64,000 nucleotides of DNA from Neodontobutis hainanensis (GCA_024349245.1 JALDNG010000447.1:82936-146935), one strand, 5' to 3'; shown: positions 1 through 11,229, numbered from the stretch's first letter. Numbers and translations are program-made. Notes: generated by a model not told the origin, from the letters alone.

Positions 1-460
1 AACTGGTGCACTGGCACTACTCTACCTCTGTTTATATGCTGAGGGTTGGACTTGGTGTACAGTGTGTGTTGGGCTTGTGTGAAGGGGGTGTTGGTGGGAA
101 CTTTGTTTATGGCTATTTCTGGTCTTGGCTGTGCTGCCAGCTGCGGGGGGTAAACCGGCCTGGGTGTCAGGTTGTAGTCCAGATTGGCCTCCTCCAGAAA
201 TGGAACAGGCTTTGGCAGTGGCCTCAACTTTTCCATTGTCCAAAAAATTGTTCTGTGATAAAAACAGTACATTTACCCATGTCAGTATTATAACTACATT
301 AAGTACTCTGGCACTGCTAGACTATGCTTGCCTGCCAATCATAATGACATATTATGCACCAGCAGCTATGTAACACACTTTTTTTTTTTCAACAGAGAAA
401 GATATGGTTCATGACCAAGTAAATTGTTTGATGTAAGGAACTCAATGATAATTTGTGCAA
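1..460. other. No recognised feature
   Basis: I see no gene, splice-bounded exon or known repeat here. The open frames are short, overlap on both strands and resemble no family. Confidence 0.5.
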
Positions 461-463
461 CAA

Positions 464-500
464 AAGTGTGTGTGTTCGTGTGTGTGTGTGTGTGTGTGTT
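464..500. repeat. GT-rich microsatellite
   Basis: A run of TG/GT dinucleotides with one TTCG interruption directly abuts the Tc1-like element that follows. Confidence 0.9.
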
Positions 501-1255
501 CACCTAAAAGATTATTAGGAACACCAAACTAATACTGTGTTTGACCCCCATTCATCTTCAGAACTGCCTTAATTCTACGTGGCATTGAATCAACAAGGTG
601 CTGAAAGCATTCTTTAGAAATGTTGGCCCATATTGATAGGATAGCAACTGGTTGATGGAAATTTGTGGGATGCACATCCAGGGCACGAAGCTCCCGTTCC
701 ACCACATCCCAAAGATCCTCTTTTGGGTTGAGATCTGGTGACTGTGTGGGCCATTTTAGTTCAGTGAACTCCATCATGTTCAAGAAACCAATTTGAAATG
801 ATTCGAGCTTTGTGACATGGTGCATTATCCTGCTGGAAATAGCCTTCAGAGGATGGGTACATGGTGGTCATAAAGGGATGGACATGGTCAAAAACAATGC
901 TCAGGTAGGCCGTGGCATTTTAAACGATGCCCAATTTGCTCCTAAAGTGTGCCAAGACAACATCCCCCACACCATTACACCACCATCAGTAGCCTGCACA
1001 GTGGGAACAAGGCATGATAGATCCATGTTCTCATTCTGTTTATGCCAAATTGTAATTCTACCATCTGAATGTCTTCAACTGTCTAATTTTGCTAATTGCT
1101 AATTTAGCTTGTGCAAATTGTAGCCTCTTTTTCGTATTTGTAGTGAAGATGAAGGGTACCCGGTGGGGTCTTCTGCTGTTTTAGCCCATCCGCCTTAAGG
1201 TTGTGCGTGTCTTGACCAGGACCACACCCCTAAATGCACTGAAGCAACTGGCATG
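501..1255 (-). mobile_element. Tc1-like transposon remnant, internally deleted
   Basis: The sequence matches a common fish Tc1-like family read on the minus strand. The end nearest 501 has the typical CACCTAAAAGATTATTAGGA terminus. On the minus strand, 825-529 encodes the C-terminal part of a DDE transposase with a WPTQSPDLNPKEDLWD block, where the second catalytic acidic residues normally lie. The middle of the gene is missing: after about 1070 the sequence jumps to segments that are separated in the full-length family as I recall it, and again near 1211. The element is dead. Its unclear right boundary near 1255 is an inference. Confidence 0.85.
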
Positions 1256-1953
1256 TTTTTATATATATAAATATAAAAATCATTTGATACCAGTCTTTGG
1301 AGTAAATACATGGGTTCTATCTACTCTGTGCAACTCTGTCTGAGGCGCGTGCACGTCAGGTCTTGGGGGAAATGACTCTTTCAAAACGTCACCAGAGGGA
1401 TCAAGGTAGCTTTGTGTGAATTTACTTTTACTATAAACTACTCAATTGCTACAGTGTGCAGCATGTCATGCAGCCACTGTCCCTCTGTAACTACTCTGAT
1501 GAAAACTGCTGCGCTGTGGGCACGCTTTCACACATTGACGGACAGTCTGGTCCCTTTCTCACAGCAAATCCCTTCTCTGTGATTTTGTGGACGGACCAAT
1601 CGAAAGCTGTTTGTCTGCAGCAGGGTGTTTTTATTTTATTTTTTTCGTTATAAATATTACACCACAAAAGGACAAAAAGTGCCCCATACTTTGAATTATT
1701 GAATTAAACACTAAAGCACATGCAGTATATGGTAATTTCAGAGTGTATTATTATAGTGGTCTCCAGCACGAGTAGGTAATCTTACTGTACTGTGTATGTC
1801 CATGTGTTGTAAATAAAAGGGCAGTGTAGGAGTGCAATGTTATTGTAAAGCCAACTATTCTAAATTAAATTATGTGCATGCTTAAAGTAGTTTGCTAAAT
1901 GTTGCTCTGCTCTTAAGTCAGTCATATTATCATTATGCTCTTACATCCAAAAT
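1256..1953. other. No recognised feature
   Basis: AT-rich intergenic DNA. I see no exon or repeat family that I can name. Confidence 0.4.
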
Positions 1954-2816
1954 TAGGGTTGGGCCAATATGAATTTATTTCCGATGTTTATCTGGCTGTG
2001 GTAGCCAATAGCCAATATTGGCCGATGCTGATATTCAAAATATTGATAGCCATTGCTTTACTAAATAAAGATAATTACATTTATTTTCTTTATAGCAATT
2101 TAAAATTTACATTTGTCCTTAAACTGTACAATTATACACCATCATTAGTGTATAATTGTACAGTTGTAGCTACATTTTATATTTAATATTTTGATCTAGA
2201 TTTATTTTTTTGTTAATGTTATCTATGTGCACCGGGGTCTGAGAGTAACGCAATTTCGATTCTCAGTCTGTATGTACTGTACATGTGGAAGAATTGACAA
2301 TAAAGCACACTTGAAACCTATATTATCTTCTTTGTTATAGATGTGGCTTTTGCAGAATCTTGTTGTGGGTCTTCCTTTAGCAGTGCTTGTTTCTTGTGTT
2401 AGATTTCATTGCTTGCTAATGCTTGCTTGTTGTTTTCAGAAAAGTTATTAAATTGGTGGTATTGAATAACTTGACGCAACATCCCTAAATAACTTTACCA
2501 TTGCATGCGTTTCATATTTCAATCCAACGTCTACTTTTGACTCAGCAAAATATATCCTGAGGCAGACGAGGCAACGGCTCCAGCACTGAACTTAGAAACC
2601 TTTGCTCTGCCTTGGCCAAGTACGCATGCCTGAAACGGAGTGCTACTGCTTTCAGTTGCGCTACGGTGTCACAGGCTCAAATAAACTGGTTGACAGACTA
2701 TAATATCAGCTCTACACACCGGGCATTTTTTCCACACCGGGCCGGGGATGAAAAAAACACACTATATTATACGATAACGATATTGCCGCCTATATATATT
2801 CTCCATCCCTACCCTA
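1954..2816. mobile_element. Probable hAT-type MITE
   Basis: The left end reads TAGGGTTGGGCCAATAT, and the right end (minus strand) reads TAGGGTAGGGATGGAGAATA. Both resemble the imperfect terminal repeats of fish hAT-like nonautonomous elements. There is no coding capacity. I could not find a matching 8-bp target-site duplication, so the boundaries and the pairing of these two ends are tentative. Confidence 0.4.
2122..2165. repeat. Perfect 18-bp inverted repeat (hairpin)
   Basis: The left arm at 2122-2139 (AACTGTACAATTATACAC) is exactly complementary to the right arm at 2148-2165, with an 8-nt loop. It lies inside the probable MITE and is likely a feature of it. Confidence 0.85.
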
Positions 2817-2914
2817 CATCTATTATTTTTGACTAAACATCAATATCAGAGATATTCTGTAGATCAACATCAAATGCAGTGTACAATAATAATATTAATA
2901 CAAAACTATTCATT

Positions 2915-3300
2915 TAGCACTTTTCAGAAACATGTTTAATAAGTCCTTTACACAATCCTATAAAATGAATGAATAAATTACCCACAACAAGCATAAAGAC
3001 TAAGATAAAATTAGACCGCAAAAATGCATAAAAGAATTTAAAATTACATTAAAATAATAAAATTAAAAGACTTAAATGCTGCCTAAAACCCAGATTAATA
3101 ATTTTTTTTTATTTATAATAAAAGATATAAGACTATACCGAATTTGCCTACCCGAGTTACTCGGGCAGGTCGTTCCACAGCCGAGGAGCCCGCACGGAGA
3201 ATGCTCGGTCTCTCTTGGTCTTAAGTCGAGAGCTGGAAACAGTTGAGGTTCGTGCCCGAGGATCTTAACCTGCGCACTGGTTCATACAGAGACATTAGTT
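2915..3300. repeat. Dispersed fish repeat fragment
   Basis: The first half resembles the common fish motif of a block near 'TAGCACTTTTCAGAAACA' followed by 'CTTTACACAATCCTATAAAA'. The second half has the frequently repeated block GTCGTTCCACAGCCGAGGAG with CTCGGTCTCTCTTGGTCTTA. The class is uncertain. There is no intact ORF. Confidence 0.5.
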
Positions 3301-4443
3301 CTGCTTTGTAAAGGCATTGTTGTCATTGACAAAATGTCTGGAGATTATGCTATAGGATGAAGACATGTAAAGTCCCCAAAATTAACTTCTTTCCCATTCC
3401 CTTCATTTATTTGCCCCAAGAGGTGACTGTCGAGCTTGCCTCAAAGCTCATCAATCTAAGAGTTGTTTTACCTCTGTAACAGAAGTACGGCTATGTTATT
3501 AAAGATGGAGCCTGTCGGTACTGATTTGTGGCCTTCTATTAACAAAGCCTGTGACACACCGACTTTTCATTTACAGAGAGCCTTAAACATTCAACAGAGC
3601 AGGCCTAGCTGGCAGGAACAAGCCTCCCCCATCCATCATAATGTGTTTGCATTTTGTGTGAACTGTTGCTTACAATTTCTCCTTCTCTTGTGTGTTTGAA
3701 ACAAGAAGGTCTGGAGTCCCTGCTGGCGTGGCTTTATTCCCGTAACATTGAAGTGTGTTAACAAAAAGGTTTTGCAGATAAAAGAATGGTTTGCGGAAGT
3801 ATTAGTCCAGTACAACCAACCTCATCTTCCTTAGGTTTGTGAAATGTATTAAGATTGTAGTAACCGTAACAGCTGATTTATTTTCAACTTATCTGATTGG
3901 CCTTTTGGGAGTTTCCTTGCATTGTTGTGTTTTTAAATGGGCTTGTTCTCTGTTCTCCCGCTGCCTTAATGTTGGACAAACACACTACAGTTCAGACATG
4001 TTTGCAGTGGGTTAGAGCAGTGCATATTTTCCCCCTCGTGCCTTTTCTTCTAGAAGCAGTGACCTCTCTGTTACCTATGACTCATGCAGAAGCCTTCCGA
4101 CATATATCTGAGAGTAGAGAGCAGAGTATAGTTTCCTCTGAAGGAGCACCTAAGGCAGAGAAAAAGGGGCGTGGCGCAAGGTCTGGCAAAGGATATGACC
4201 AAGGCAGGGAAATCCCTTATTCCAAACATGGAACCAGTAAAAGAAGGGAGGAGCATTTCTGTTTTCTATATGCTGGCTTTAGAAATGTTTGTTAGGCCAG
4301 TTAAACCTTTTTAGCAGTCCATAAGAATAGCTTCTCAACATGTTTCTTCATAAAATCTTATAACATAAATACAAGTGTCACAATGGCCGTTTCTATCTAA
4401 AGCCTGGAAACTTGTCTCCTTTTATGCATTTTACAAACTAAAT
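3301..4443. other. No recognised feature
   Basis: A 132-codon open frame at 3897-4295 has no recognisable domain or clear splice signals, and a competing open frame lies on the opposite strand. I treat it as chance. Nothing else stands out. Confidence 0.4.
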
Positions 4444-4663
4444 ACATTTACATTTACATTTATTCATTTGGCAGACGCTTTTATCCAAAGCGACTTACAT
4501 TGTTCTACAGTAATTACCAGTGTTACAGCCACTGGAGGCAAGGTGGGTCAAGTGTCTTGCCCAAGGACACAACGACAGTATGAACTGTGGGGAGAGTGGG
4601 AATCGAACCAACTACCTTCGGGTTGAAAGACGACTGCTCTACCCACTGAGCTACTGCCGCCCC
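4444..4663 (-). mobile_element. tRNA-derived SINE, family A, copy 1
   Basis: Read on the minus strand, it begins with a tRNA-like head. An A box lies in TAGCTCAGTGGGTAGAGC and a B box in GGTTCGATTCC. A central block follows (GTCCTTGGGCAAGACACTT), then a LINE-type tail (GTCGCTTTGGATAAAAGCGT) ending in repeated ATGTAA units. It is an RNA polymerase III-type retroposon that would depend on a LINE in trans. It is very similar to the copy at 63381, so the family was recently active. The tail resembles L2-clade ends; that assignment is from memory. Confidence 0.9.
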
Positions 4664-4761
4664 ATGACATCTACAGACTGGCTGTCAAGAGTGCATTTTA
4701 AAAAAAAACACGTACTTGACTACAATACATCCCAATGTATCCCATTCTTAAACTATATGAT

Positions 4762-5057
4762 TTAATATGATGCCACCCTTTGCAGCTTTAGCAGCTTCAA
4801 CTCTTCTAGCAAGGCTTTCCACAAGGTTTAAGAGTGTGTTTATGGGAAAGTTTGAAGTGCATTTGTCAGGTCATACACTGATGTTGGACGAGAAAGCCGG
4901 GCACATAGTCTCTACTCTAATTTATCCATAACAGGGAACAGGAAGGGGCCATATTCAAACTGTTCCCACAAAGTTGGCAGGATGAAATTGTCAAAAAGGT
5001 CTTGGTATTCTAGAGTCCAGTGGCTTGCTTTACACCACTGCATCCAACGCTTTGCAT
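4762..5057 (-). mobile_element. Tc1-like transposon remnant with internal deletions
   Basis: Blocks such as TTCCACAAGGTTTAAGAGTG, ACACTGATGTTGGACGAGAA and GTTCCCACAAAGTTGGCAGG are those of a common fish Tc1-like family, in reverse orientation. Several spacer segments that normally separate them are missing. It has no ORF and is interrupted at the right by a hAT fragment. Confidence 0.7.
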
Positions 5058-5240
5058 TAGGAATGCACCGAAATGAAAATTCTTAGCCGAAACCGAAAAC
5101 CGAAAATGTGGAAACCAAGAAACACTGAAAGAAATTCTGCCAATTAGTAGGGATGGGTACCAAAACCCTGTAATAAATTGGTCCTGGAGCTAAATTATGA
5201 AAGACCGTAGTATCAGTAAGATCTGACGCTATCGGTTCTG
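5058..5240. mobile_element. Two abutting hAT-type MITE fragments
   Basis: At 5058-5148 is a fragment with GGAATGCACCGAAATGAAAA and several CCGAAAACCGAAA units, shared with 11705-11815. From about 5148 a second motif, AGGGATGGGTACCAAAACCC, begins another MITE. Both lack coding capacity. The right boundary is approximate. Confidence 0.55.
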
Positions 5241-5454
5241 CTTTCGGTACTGGAAGGGAAAAAATGTATGTACTATGTATTTTTGCTTAATGTTATCGTG
5301 CACATTTTATCTCACCAAACATTTATTATGTGCAATCATATTATGAAGTTTGTCTGTGAGATTAGCGAGATCTCTCATGTGCGCAGCGGAGGCTGTCTGT
5401 CAGTTACACACACACACAACACAATGAGCGCGGCACACGCACAACAGGACAAAA

Positions 5455-6158
5455 ACTCATGCTTAATACAAAGAAGACAGGGAAGAGATTTGCTCAAGAA
5501 TGGGCCAAGAAATATCTGAAGACAGATTTTTCAAAAGTTTTGTGGACTGATGAGATGACAGTGACTCTTGACGGACCAGATGGATGGGCCTGTGGTTGGA
5601 TCAGTAATGGACACAGAGCTCCACTTCGACCCAGTGAGGTGGAGGTGGGGTACTGATATGGGCAGGTATTATTAAAGATGAGCTAGTTGAACCTTTTCAG
5701 GTTGAAAATGGACTCAAAATCTCAGACCTACGGGCAATTTTTAGAAGACACTTTCTTCAAGCAGTGGTACAGGAAAAGTCTGCATCTTTCAAGAAGACTG
5801 ATTATTTATTTATTTATTTATTTTTATGCAAGACAACTCTCCATCACATGCATCAAAGTTCTCAACTGCGTGGCTGGCAAGTAAAGGCCTTTTTAAAGAT
5901 GAAAAACTAATGACATGGGCCCCCTTCTTCACCTGACTTAAACCCTATTGAGAACTTTTGGGCCCTTCCTAAGCAGGACATTTAAAGTGAAGGTAAATAG
6001 TACACCTCTGAACAGTGTCTGGGAGGCTTAACTACTTAAATGTTCAGGTTTGAGGGTTTGTACATTTACATAGCATTTGGCCCAATAGCACTGTAGTTGT
6101 ACAATAACAAAATGAATCCTCAAAAATACAACTTGCCTAATAATTGTGCACACAGTGT
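5455..6158 (+). mobile_element. Tc1-like transposase remnant
   Basis: Plus-strand frames at 5459-5656 and 5687-5800 encode pieces of a Tc1-like DDE transposase. These include a VLWTDEMTV block with the first catalytic Asp and, after frame breaks, an 'SPDLNPIENFW'-like block near 5931-5962. The right end carries CCTAATAATTGTGCACACAG, typical of a fish Tc1 terminus. Several frame breaks, a TTTA-repeat insertion (about 5803-5823) and a truncated 5' part make it inactive. Confidence 0.8.
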
Positions 6159-7047
6159 AAGTTTGAGTCATCAGTTCTCAATCTTATAGTTTTTCAGTTA
6201 ATTCTAGTGCAGTATACCGCACAACATAAAGTAGTTATTGTTACAGGCCTACTTTTGGCAATATAATGTACATTATAAGCTACATGAAACAGAGTTTTAA
6301 TTCATTTTAGGACCAGGTGGGATTTTAACACTGGGCCAGATTTGGTCCACGGACCTTACATTGGGCACCACCCACATTATCCACCAGAACACATTTTACA
6401 ATTCTCTGAGAATGATGTGCCTCAAACAAATGAACATTTAGTTCAAGTCTGACTGTGTTATGAAATAGCTGCCTATTTTATAGCCTATTTTTACTTATTG
6501 TTAATATTATTGTAGACGTCATGTGCATTTGTAAATGTATGTGAAATAGTTCCGACAACCTTGTGAACTGTTCCAGCTTCAAGTGTCTCATTATAAAAAC
6601 ATTAGTATTTTATATCTGGTAAATATTAGTCCCACCGCAGGACTTTTTTTTTTTCAGTTAATCTTGAAATAAAAACAAAATGACATGCATCATTTGTGTA
6701 AATCTAAATCAGTCCAACATACACTCTATTAGGCTCTATTAATAGTATATTTCTACAAGGTAAAACATATTTTTTACATGATTACAAAAACTTTTAGCGT
6801 ACTGAGTCACATTTCTGCTTCTTTTTGTAATGTGTTATTTCAAATGCGTTTGACAACAAATTTAAGCGCCTGTAAATGTTACACTCTGAATTTACAATCT
6901 TGTTTAACCATGGACACAAAAACAGCTTTGCATCTCTGAAGTCTGACAGTTAGTGACTACTAAGTCTTGATCAATATCTGTCTTTGTGATATCGTCCCAA
7001 GATTGTAATTTAAATATGTAGAAGTATTTGTTTGGTGTGGTAAATCA
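6159..7047. other. Mostly unrecognised; hAT end at 6318-6372
   Basis: A block reading GGGCCAGATTTGGTCCACGG resembles the right end of fish hAT elements of the 'GGCC...GGCC' type. The rest is AT-rich with no gene signal. Confidence 0.4.
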
Positions 7048-8064
7048 GACATGCCAAAAGTCCGGCCCGGGGGCCAATAATGGCACAAGGTGAGATTTCA
7101 TGTGGCCCTCAGCTTCAGAGATAAAATGTACTGTTTATGGCCCCAACAGCAGCAGCTTTATACAAAACCAATTCAAATCCAGCAAAAACCTGTTCAAATT
7201 CAACTAAAGCCCTTTCAAATCCAGTAGTGATGCTCCGATTGATCGGCCACCGATCATGATTGGCCGATATTGACTAAAAATAGCTTGATCAGCGAACCTC
7301 AAAAGCGCCGATCAAAAAAGCCAATCGCGTGACGTAAGTAGTGCGACTTTTACACACGTGCATGCAGTATTTCCAACTTAGCGCCCTTGTCGCTATATTT
7401 AGCAAGTATTCAGATTCCTAGCGACACGTTTTCAAAAAAGCGACTAGCGACAAATCTAACAACTTTTTCTGGAGTTATTGTAGACTTTTGGAGACTCTCT
7501 GAAGTGAAAAGCACACATTGTTCTTACTCTTCTCAATGAGCAGCGGGTGCTGCCGCGGGCCCCACCCCCATCCCAATGCACTCACAGGCGACCCAGTCCT
7601 TGCGCAGTAGCCCCTCCCAGCTGCAGTCAGAGCAGGAGTTGTTCTCCCCTCCACATCCAGATTGCAGACTGCGGCAACTTTGCAAGCCGCCGCTGGCAAC
7701 ACCGACATATATCAACTTAAAGAATTTAGTTTGACCGTTTTGATTTCCATTCTTCTCGTGTGCTTATTACTTAATTGAGATGAGAAATGAGAAGAGCTTT
7801 ATTGGGACATTTGGATGATTATATATAACTGCATGATTATAGATAAAAGATTCCCATTCCCTTGCCATTCTGTGATCGGCAGTTATCGGCACTAGGTAGA
7901 TCATGATTTTAGTAATCGGTGATCGGCCCCAAAAATGCTGATCGACGCATCTCTAAAATCCAACTAAAACCTGTTTTGGGAAAAAATAATCAAAAGTTGG
8001 CCCTTGAAAATTTTCCTTTCATCAGATGTGGCCCACTTTTCAATAATTTGGGACAGCCCTTTGG
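7048..8064. mobile_element. hAT-like element split by a second insertion
   Basis: The left part (CATGCCAAAAGTCCGGCCCG...) and the right part (...GATGTGGCCCACTTTTCAAT) resemble two ends of one nonautonomous hAT-like repeat. They are separated by the element at 7225-7955. Sequence flanking the inner insertion is similar on both sides (AAATCCAG / AAATCCAACTAAAACCTG), as expected for a split repeat. The outer boundaries are approximate. Confidence 0.6.
7225..7955. mobile_element. Nested hAT MITE with near-perfect 8-bp TSD
   Basis: The left terminus is TAGTGATGCTCCGATTGATC. The right terminus, reverse-complemented, is TAGAGATGCGTCGATCAGCA. Flanking 8-mers are AAATCCAG (7217-7224) and AAATCCAA (7956-7963), seven of eight identical, as expected for a hAT insertion. 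Internal GATCGGC-rich arms are typical of this fish family. The minus-strand frames at 7475-7715 have no recognisable domain. Confidence 0.8.
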
Positions 8065-8562
8065 TTAATTAACTCCTAAATCATATCTGTCTTACAGGGC
8101 TGACTTGTTTTCCTGTTTTATTTCTGGAAGTCTCCCATTTCCCCAAAAAGGAACTGTCTCCCGCGCGCTGTCATGCACAGTTCAAAGCCACAGCACCACT
8201 TATCATGTTTTTTGGCTTTACTTACAGCCGTTGCGTCGTCGCTTAGTCGCCTCCCAGCTCTCACACATGAGGCCTCCACAATAGATGGCCAGTGTTGTGT
8301 TTTTAGCTGGGGTTAATTTTAGCACCACTCCTCCCTAGAGTCAGATTAGGACCCATTCTGGGCAGTGCTGACCTCACAGAGCAGCAGCTAAGAGGGATTT
8401 GGCCGTCAGTCCTGAGACGATTTATCTCTGTGGATGTCAATGGGCTGAGGCGAGGGAAAGAGGTTGTAGCCCTGATGCAAGCTTAAAGTTTGTTGTGAAA
8501 ATGTGGTTTTTAATGTGAGCTCTTCTTGGGTGGATTACATGAGTAAATAGCCAGCGCAGAAT
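8065..8562. other. Apparently single-copy DNA upstream of candidate exon
   Basis: It is somewhat more GC-rich than its surroundings, with a few CpGs (GTTGCGTCGTCGCTTAGTCG near 8229-8248), and I recognise no repeat in it. It could be the promoter of an alternative pkn2 transcript. That is inference from its position just upstream of the ORF at 8563. Confidence 0.3.
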
Positions 8563-8625
8563 ATGCAAGGCCTCGTCTGCTCAAACGAACTTGAAATGGA
8601 GTTGGAAGAAGCCAACGTTGTTCTG
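8563..8625 (+). CDS. Candidate alternative first coding exon of pkn2
   Basis: An ATG opens 21 codons (MQGLVCSNELEMELEEANVVL, split as MQGLVCSNEL then EMELEEANVVL) and ends at a strong splice donor, CTG|GTAAGA. An in-frame TAG at 8548-8550 lies upstream, so the ATG is a natural start. The exon ends in phase 0, which is exactly what the acceptor at 16164 (GDSR...) needs. From memory, the canonical vertebrate first exon ends in Leu-Gln before GDSR and encodes a MASNPE-type start, which this does not resemble. It may therefore be an alternative first exon or chance. No transcript evidence is available here. Confidence 0.35.
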
Positions 8626-8863
8626 GTAAGACATGGATAAGGGAAAGTTAGATTTTTACTATTCACATTTCCACGGGTGCTTGATTAGGTTTTATAAAAT
8701 GGTTGAAGATGTAACTTTTGCTTGCTCTAGCATGTATGAATTTAAGTGCATTTATTTTAAATTGTCTATGTCATTGTAAAAGAATAGTGTCCTTTTTATA
8801 CTTAAAGTTAGCCACTGTTGCTGGAAAAGCTTAAAAAGCAAACACTGATAGTACAAAATTTAA

Positions 8864-8956
8864 ATGAATTATGAACTTGAAGTGGAGTTGGAAGAAACGG
8901 ATTATGATTTTGTTGGACAAAAAGATGGAAAAGTAGCATTTTTTTTTATTCATTGT
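8864..8956 (+). repeat. Diverged tandem copy of candidate pkn2 first exon
   Basis: At 8873-8896, 23 of 24 bases equal 8587-8610, and weaker similarity runs on for about 50 bases. It also has an in-frame ATG (8864) reading MNYELEVELEETDYDFV. There is no GT donor at the matching position. It looks like a local duplication 286 bp apart that kept its reading frame but lost or never had the donor. Confidence 0.5.
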
Positions 8957-10030
8957 TAACACAAGTTATTGAGAATCCTTATTTTTTTAATCTTGACTTT
9001 TGAGAATTAAATTTTGTCATAAACCCTTTACCGTCTTTATCTTTACAGAGGATCATTGAAGACCATGAGCTTAAGTATATTTTTCAGTAACGTTTCATTT
9101 CACATTTTCAAAATGGCTAGTTTATTTTATGTGCCAAAGTGAATTGGAGCTAGTTCATATTTTAAAATGCCCTTTATTTTTGTCACTAAACAGTGGAACT
9201 AAGTCTAATGGTGATTTAACTTAAATAAATAAACTAATTAGTTTAGTTCATAAATTTTGCAAAAAGGTTTGTTCTCTCTGGGCACCTGTAGAAACTAAAA
9301 TAAAAGATCATTCACTTGGTTCTATGGATTTTGAAAAACTATATTTTTTTTCCAAGATAAATGCAAAGAGTTAGGGTGCTCCAATTGATGAGCTAAATTT
9401 ATTGCATTTTGTTAAACTTTGTACAGTATTTTACACAATGCAGCTTTTAAAGCCATGTTAATAAATCTACTAATCATTTTGTGTGTGTTTATTACAACTA
9501 GCAACTGTACAGTGCTAAGAAAGCTTAGATAATCTCCGAGGTGCCAAGTAAATAAATAGTAAATTAAAATAAATAGTAAAAAAATGGCTACATTTGACTT
9601 ATATCTTTATCAGCGTTTGAAATGAATGCTTAGGTGCCCAACTGTTTATTTGTGTATTGTGTTTTGCTACTACTAAAAGCCTCAGATCTCATTGTGGTCC
9701 AGCTGAGTTTTTATTGTTTATGAATGGAGTCACATAGAAATTGGTACTGGCTTTGATCAAGAACTTTTTCAGAGTGCGTAATTCTAGTTTAACATTACAC
9801 TTTAGGTGTCGTTATCTACTACATTTATACATGTATAACACAGGAGGAGGAATTTATGACTACAAAGTTACTAGAATGAATATCATAAGTTGCAAAGCAC
9901 TGTGCATAATACAGTAATGTTTTAGTATTCCACGTGACAGATATTCACACTGAGCACATCAGAATATTTAGTTTTACAATAGATTGTGTTACAAATCCCA
10001 CATTATAATCCAGCGTTTTAGATACAATTG
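8957..10030. other. No recognised feature
   Basis: AT-rich DNA without long frames. I see no repeat family or exon that I can support. Confidence 0.4.
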
Positions 10031-11229
10031 GTGTACAGTTGTGCTAATAAGTTTAGGTTCAGGTTATTTTTGGACATTTTTCAGAGAATATGACTAACAC
10101 AAAAAACTTTTTCACTCAAAGTGTTTACTCTACTTAAATCATAATGACAACAGAAACTACTAACGAATGACCCTGATCAAAAGTTTGCACACCCCCATGA
10201 TTTTTGTAACATGCACAACTTGACACAAACAGGTTAGAATGGTTAGTAAAGGTAATCATCCTCACCTGTGATCTGTTTGTTAAAGAATCTGCGGGAAAAG
10301 GTAATTGAACTTTTCTAAACAGGAAAGAGATATAAAAAGATATCCAATAAATTTAGAATGCAGTGTTCAAAATGAAGGATTCGGTTGAAACCAAACCAAG
10401 AACCAAACATTTCAACCACAACTGCCAGAAAAATTGTTTGGGACGAAAAAAAGAAATTGCATCAGCTGAAATAAAGGACTCTGAAAAAATGTGGTATGGC
10501 TGTTTCAAGATGCACAATAAGGAGGCACAAAAATGGGCTGCATGGTCGAGAAAGCCATTACTACACAAATGACACTATATACTGTTTAAAAAAGAAAAGA
10601 AAAGTGCACAGCAGTAGGAACACGCTTGCTCAGTTTCTTAATCTTTATAACCCTACAACTGTAAATGCATTAAATAAAACTATCAATTCATTTTTCTACT
10701 TTCTTATTTGACATGGATAATTTTTTATTTTTTGCGACGTATGGGACGTACTTGGACATTCCAACATGACAGCAATCCAAAGCACAAGGCAATGTCGACC
10801 TGTCATTGGCTACAGCAGCATAAAGTGAAGGTTCTGGACTGGCCTCAGTCTCCTGACCTCAATATCATTGAGCCACTCTGGGGAGATCTTAAACGTGAAG
10901 TTCATGCAAGACAACCCAAGAATTTACAGGAACTGGAGGTTTTTTGCCAAAAAGAATGGGCAGCTTTACCCTCTGAGAAAATAAAGAGCCTCATCCACAA
11001 CAACCACAAAAGACTTAAAGCTGTCATTGATGTTAATGGTGGCAATACACTTTTGATCAGGGTCATTTGGATAGTTTCTGTTGTCATTATGATTTAAAAA
11101 GAGTAAACACAATTGTACACAATAAATGGCTTCAACCAACCACTGACTGAGTGAAAGAAATGTTTTTGCGTCATCATTCATATTCTATGAAAAATGGCCA
11201 AAAATGGCCAAGCTCTTGTATAAATGCAC
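10031..11229 (+). mobile_element. Tc1-like transposon with long inverted termini
   Basis: Left and right terminal regions are long imperfect inverted repeats. The plus-strand block near 10110-10180 (AAATCATAATGACAACAGAA, GACCCTGATCAAAAGT) reappears reverse-complemented near 11053-11105. Between them lie broken transposase pieces: an N-terminal remnant at 10363-10572 and a C-terminal one at 10708-11094. The central DDE region holding the first two acidic residues is largely gone, so the element is inactive. A solo end of the same family lies at 27483-27660. Confidence 0.85.
10708..11094 (+). pseudogene. C-terminal Tc1-like transposase fragment
   Basis: About 128 codons without stops encode HDSNPKHKA, then LDWPQSPDLNIIEPLWGDLK, then a basic C-terminus ending in the DVNGGNT block typical of Tc1 transposases. 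The upstream catalytic core is missing, and the apparent Met start is not the native start. It is a decayed part of the element that contains it. Confidence 0.85.

Noticed and set aside
529..1102. Functional Tc1 transposase
   Set aside because: Only the C-terminal third is open; the catalytic core and DNA-binding region are deleted.
3897..4295. 132-codon open frame
   Set aside because: No domain, an opposing frame on the other strand, and composition like the surrounding DNA.
4592..4661. tRNA gene (A and B box, minus strand)
   Set aside because: The tRNA-like region continues into a SINE body and tail, occurs in several copies, and does not fold as a complete cloverleaf with an acceptor stem that I can see.
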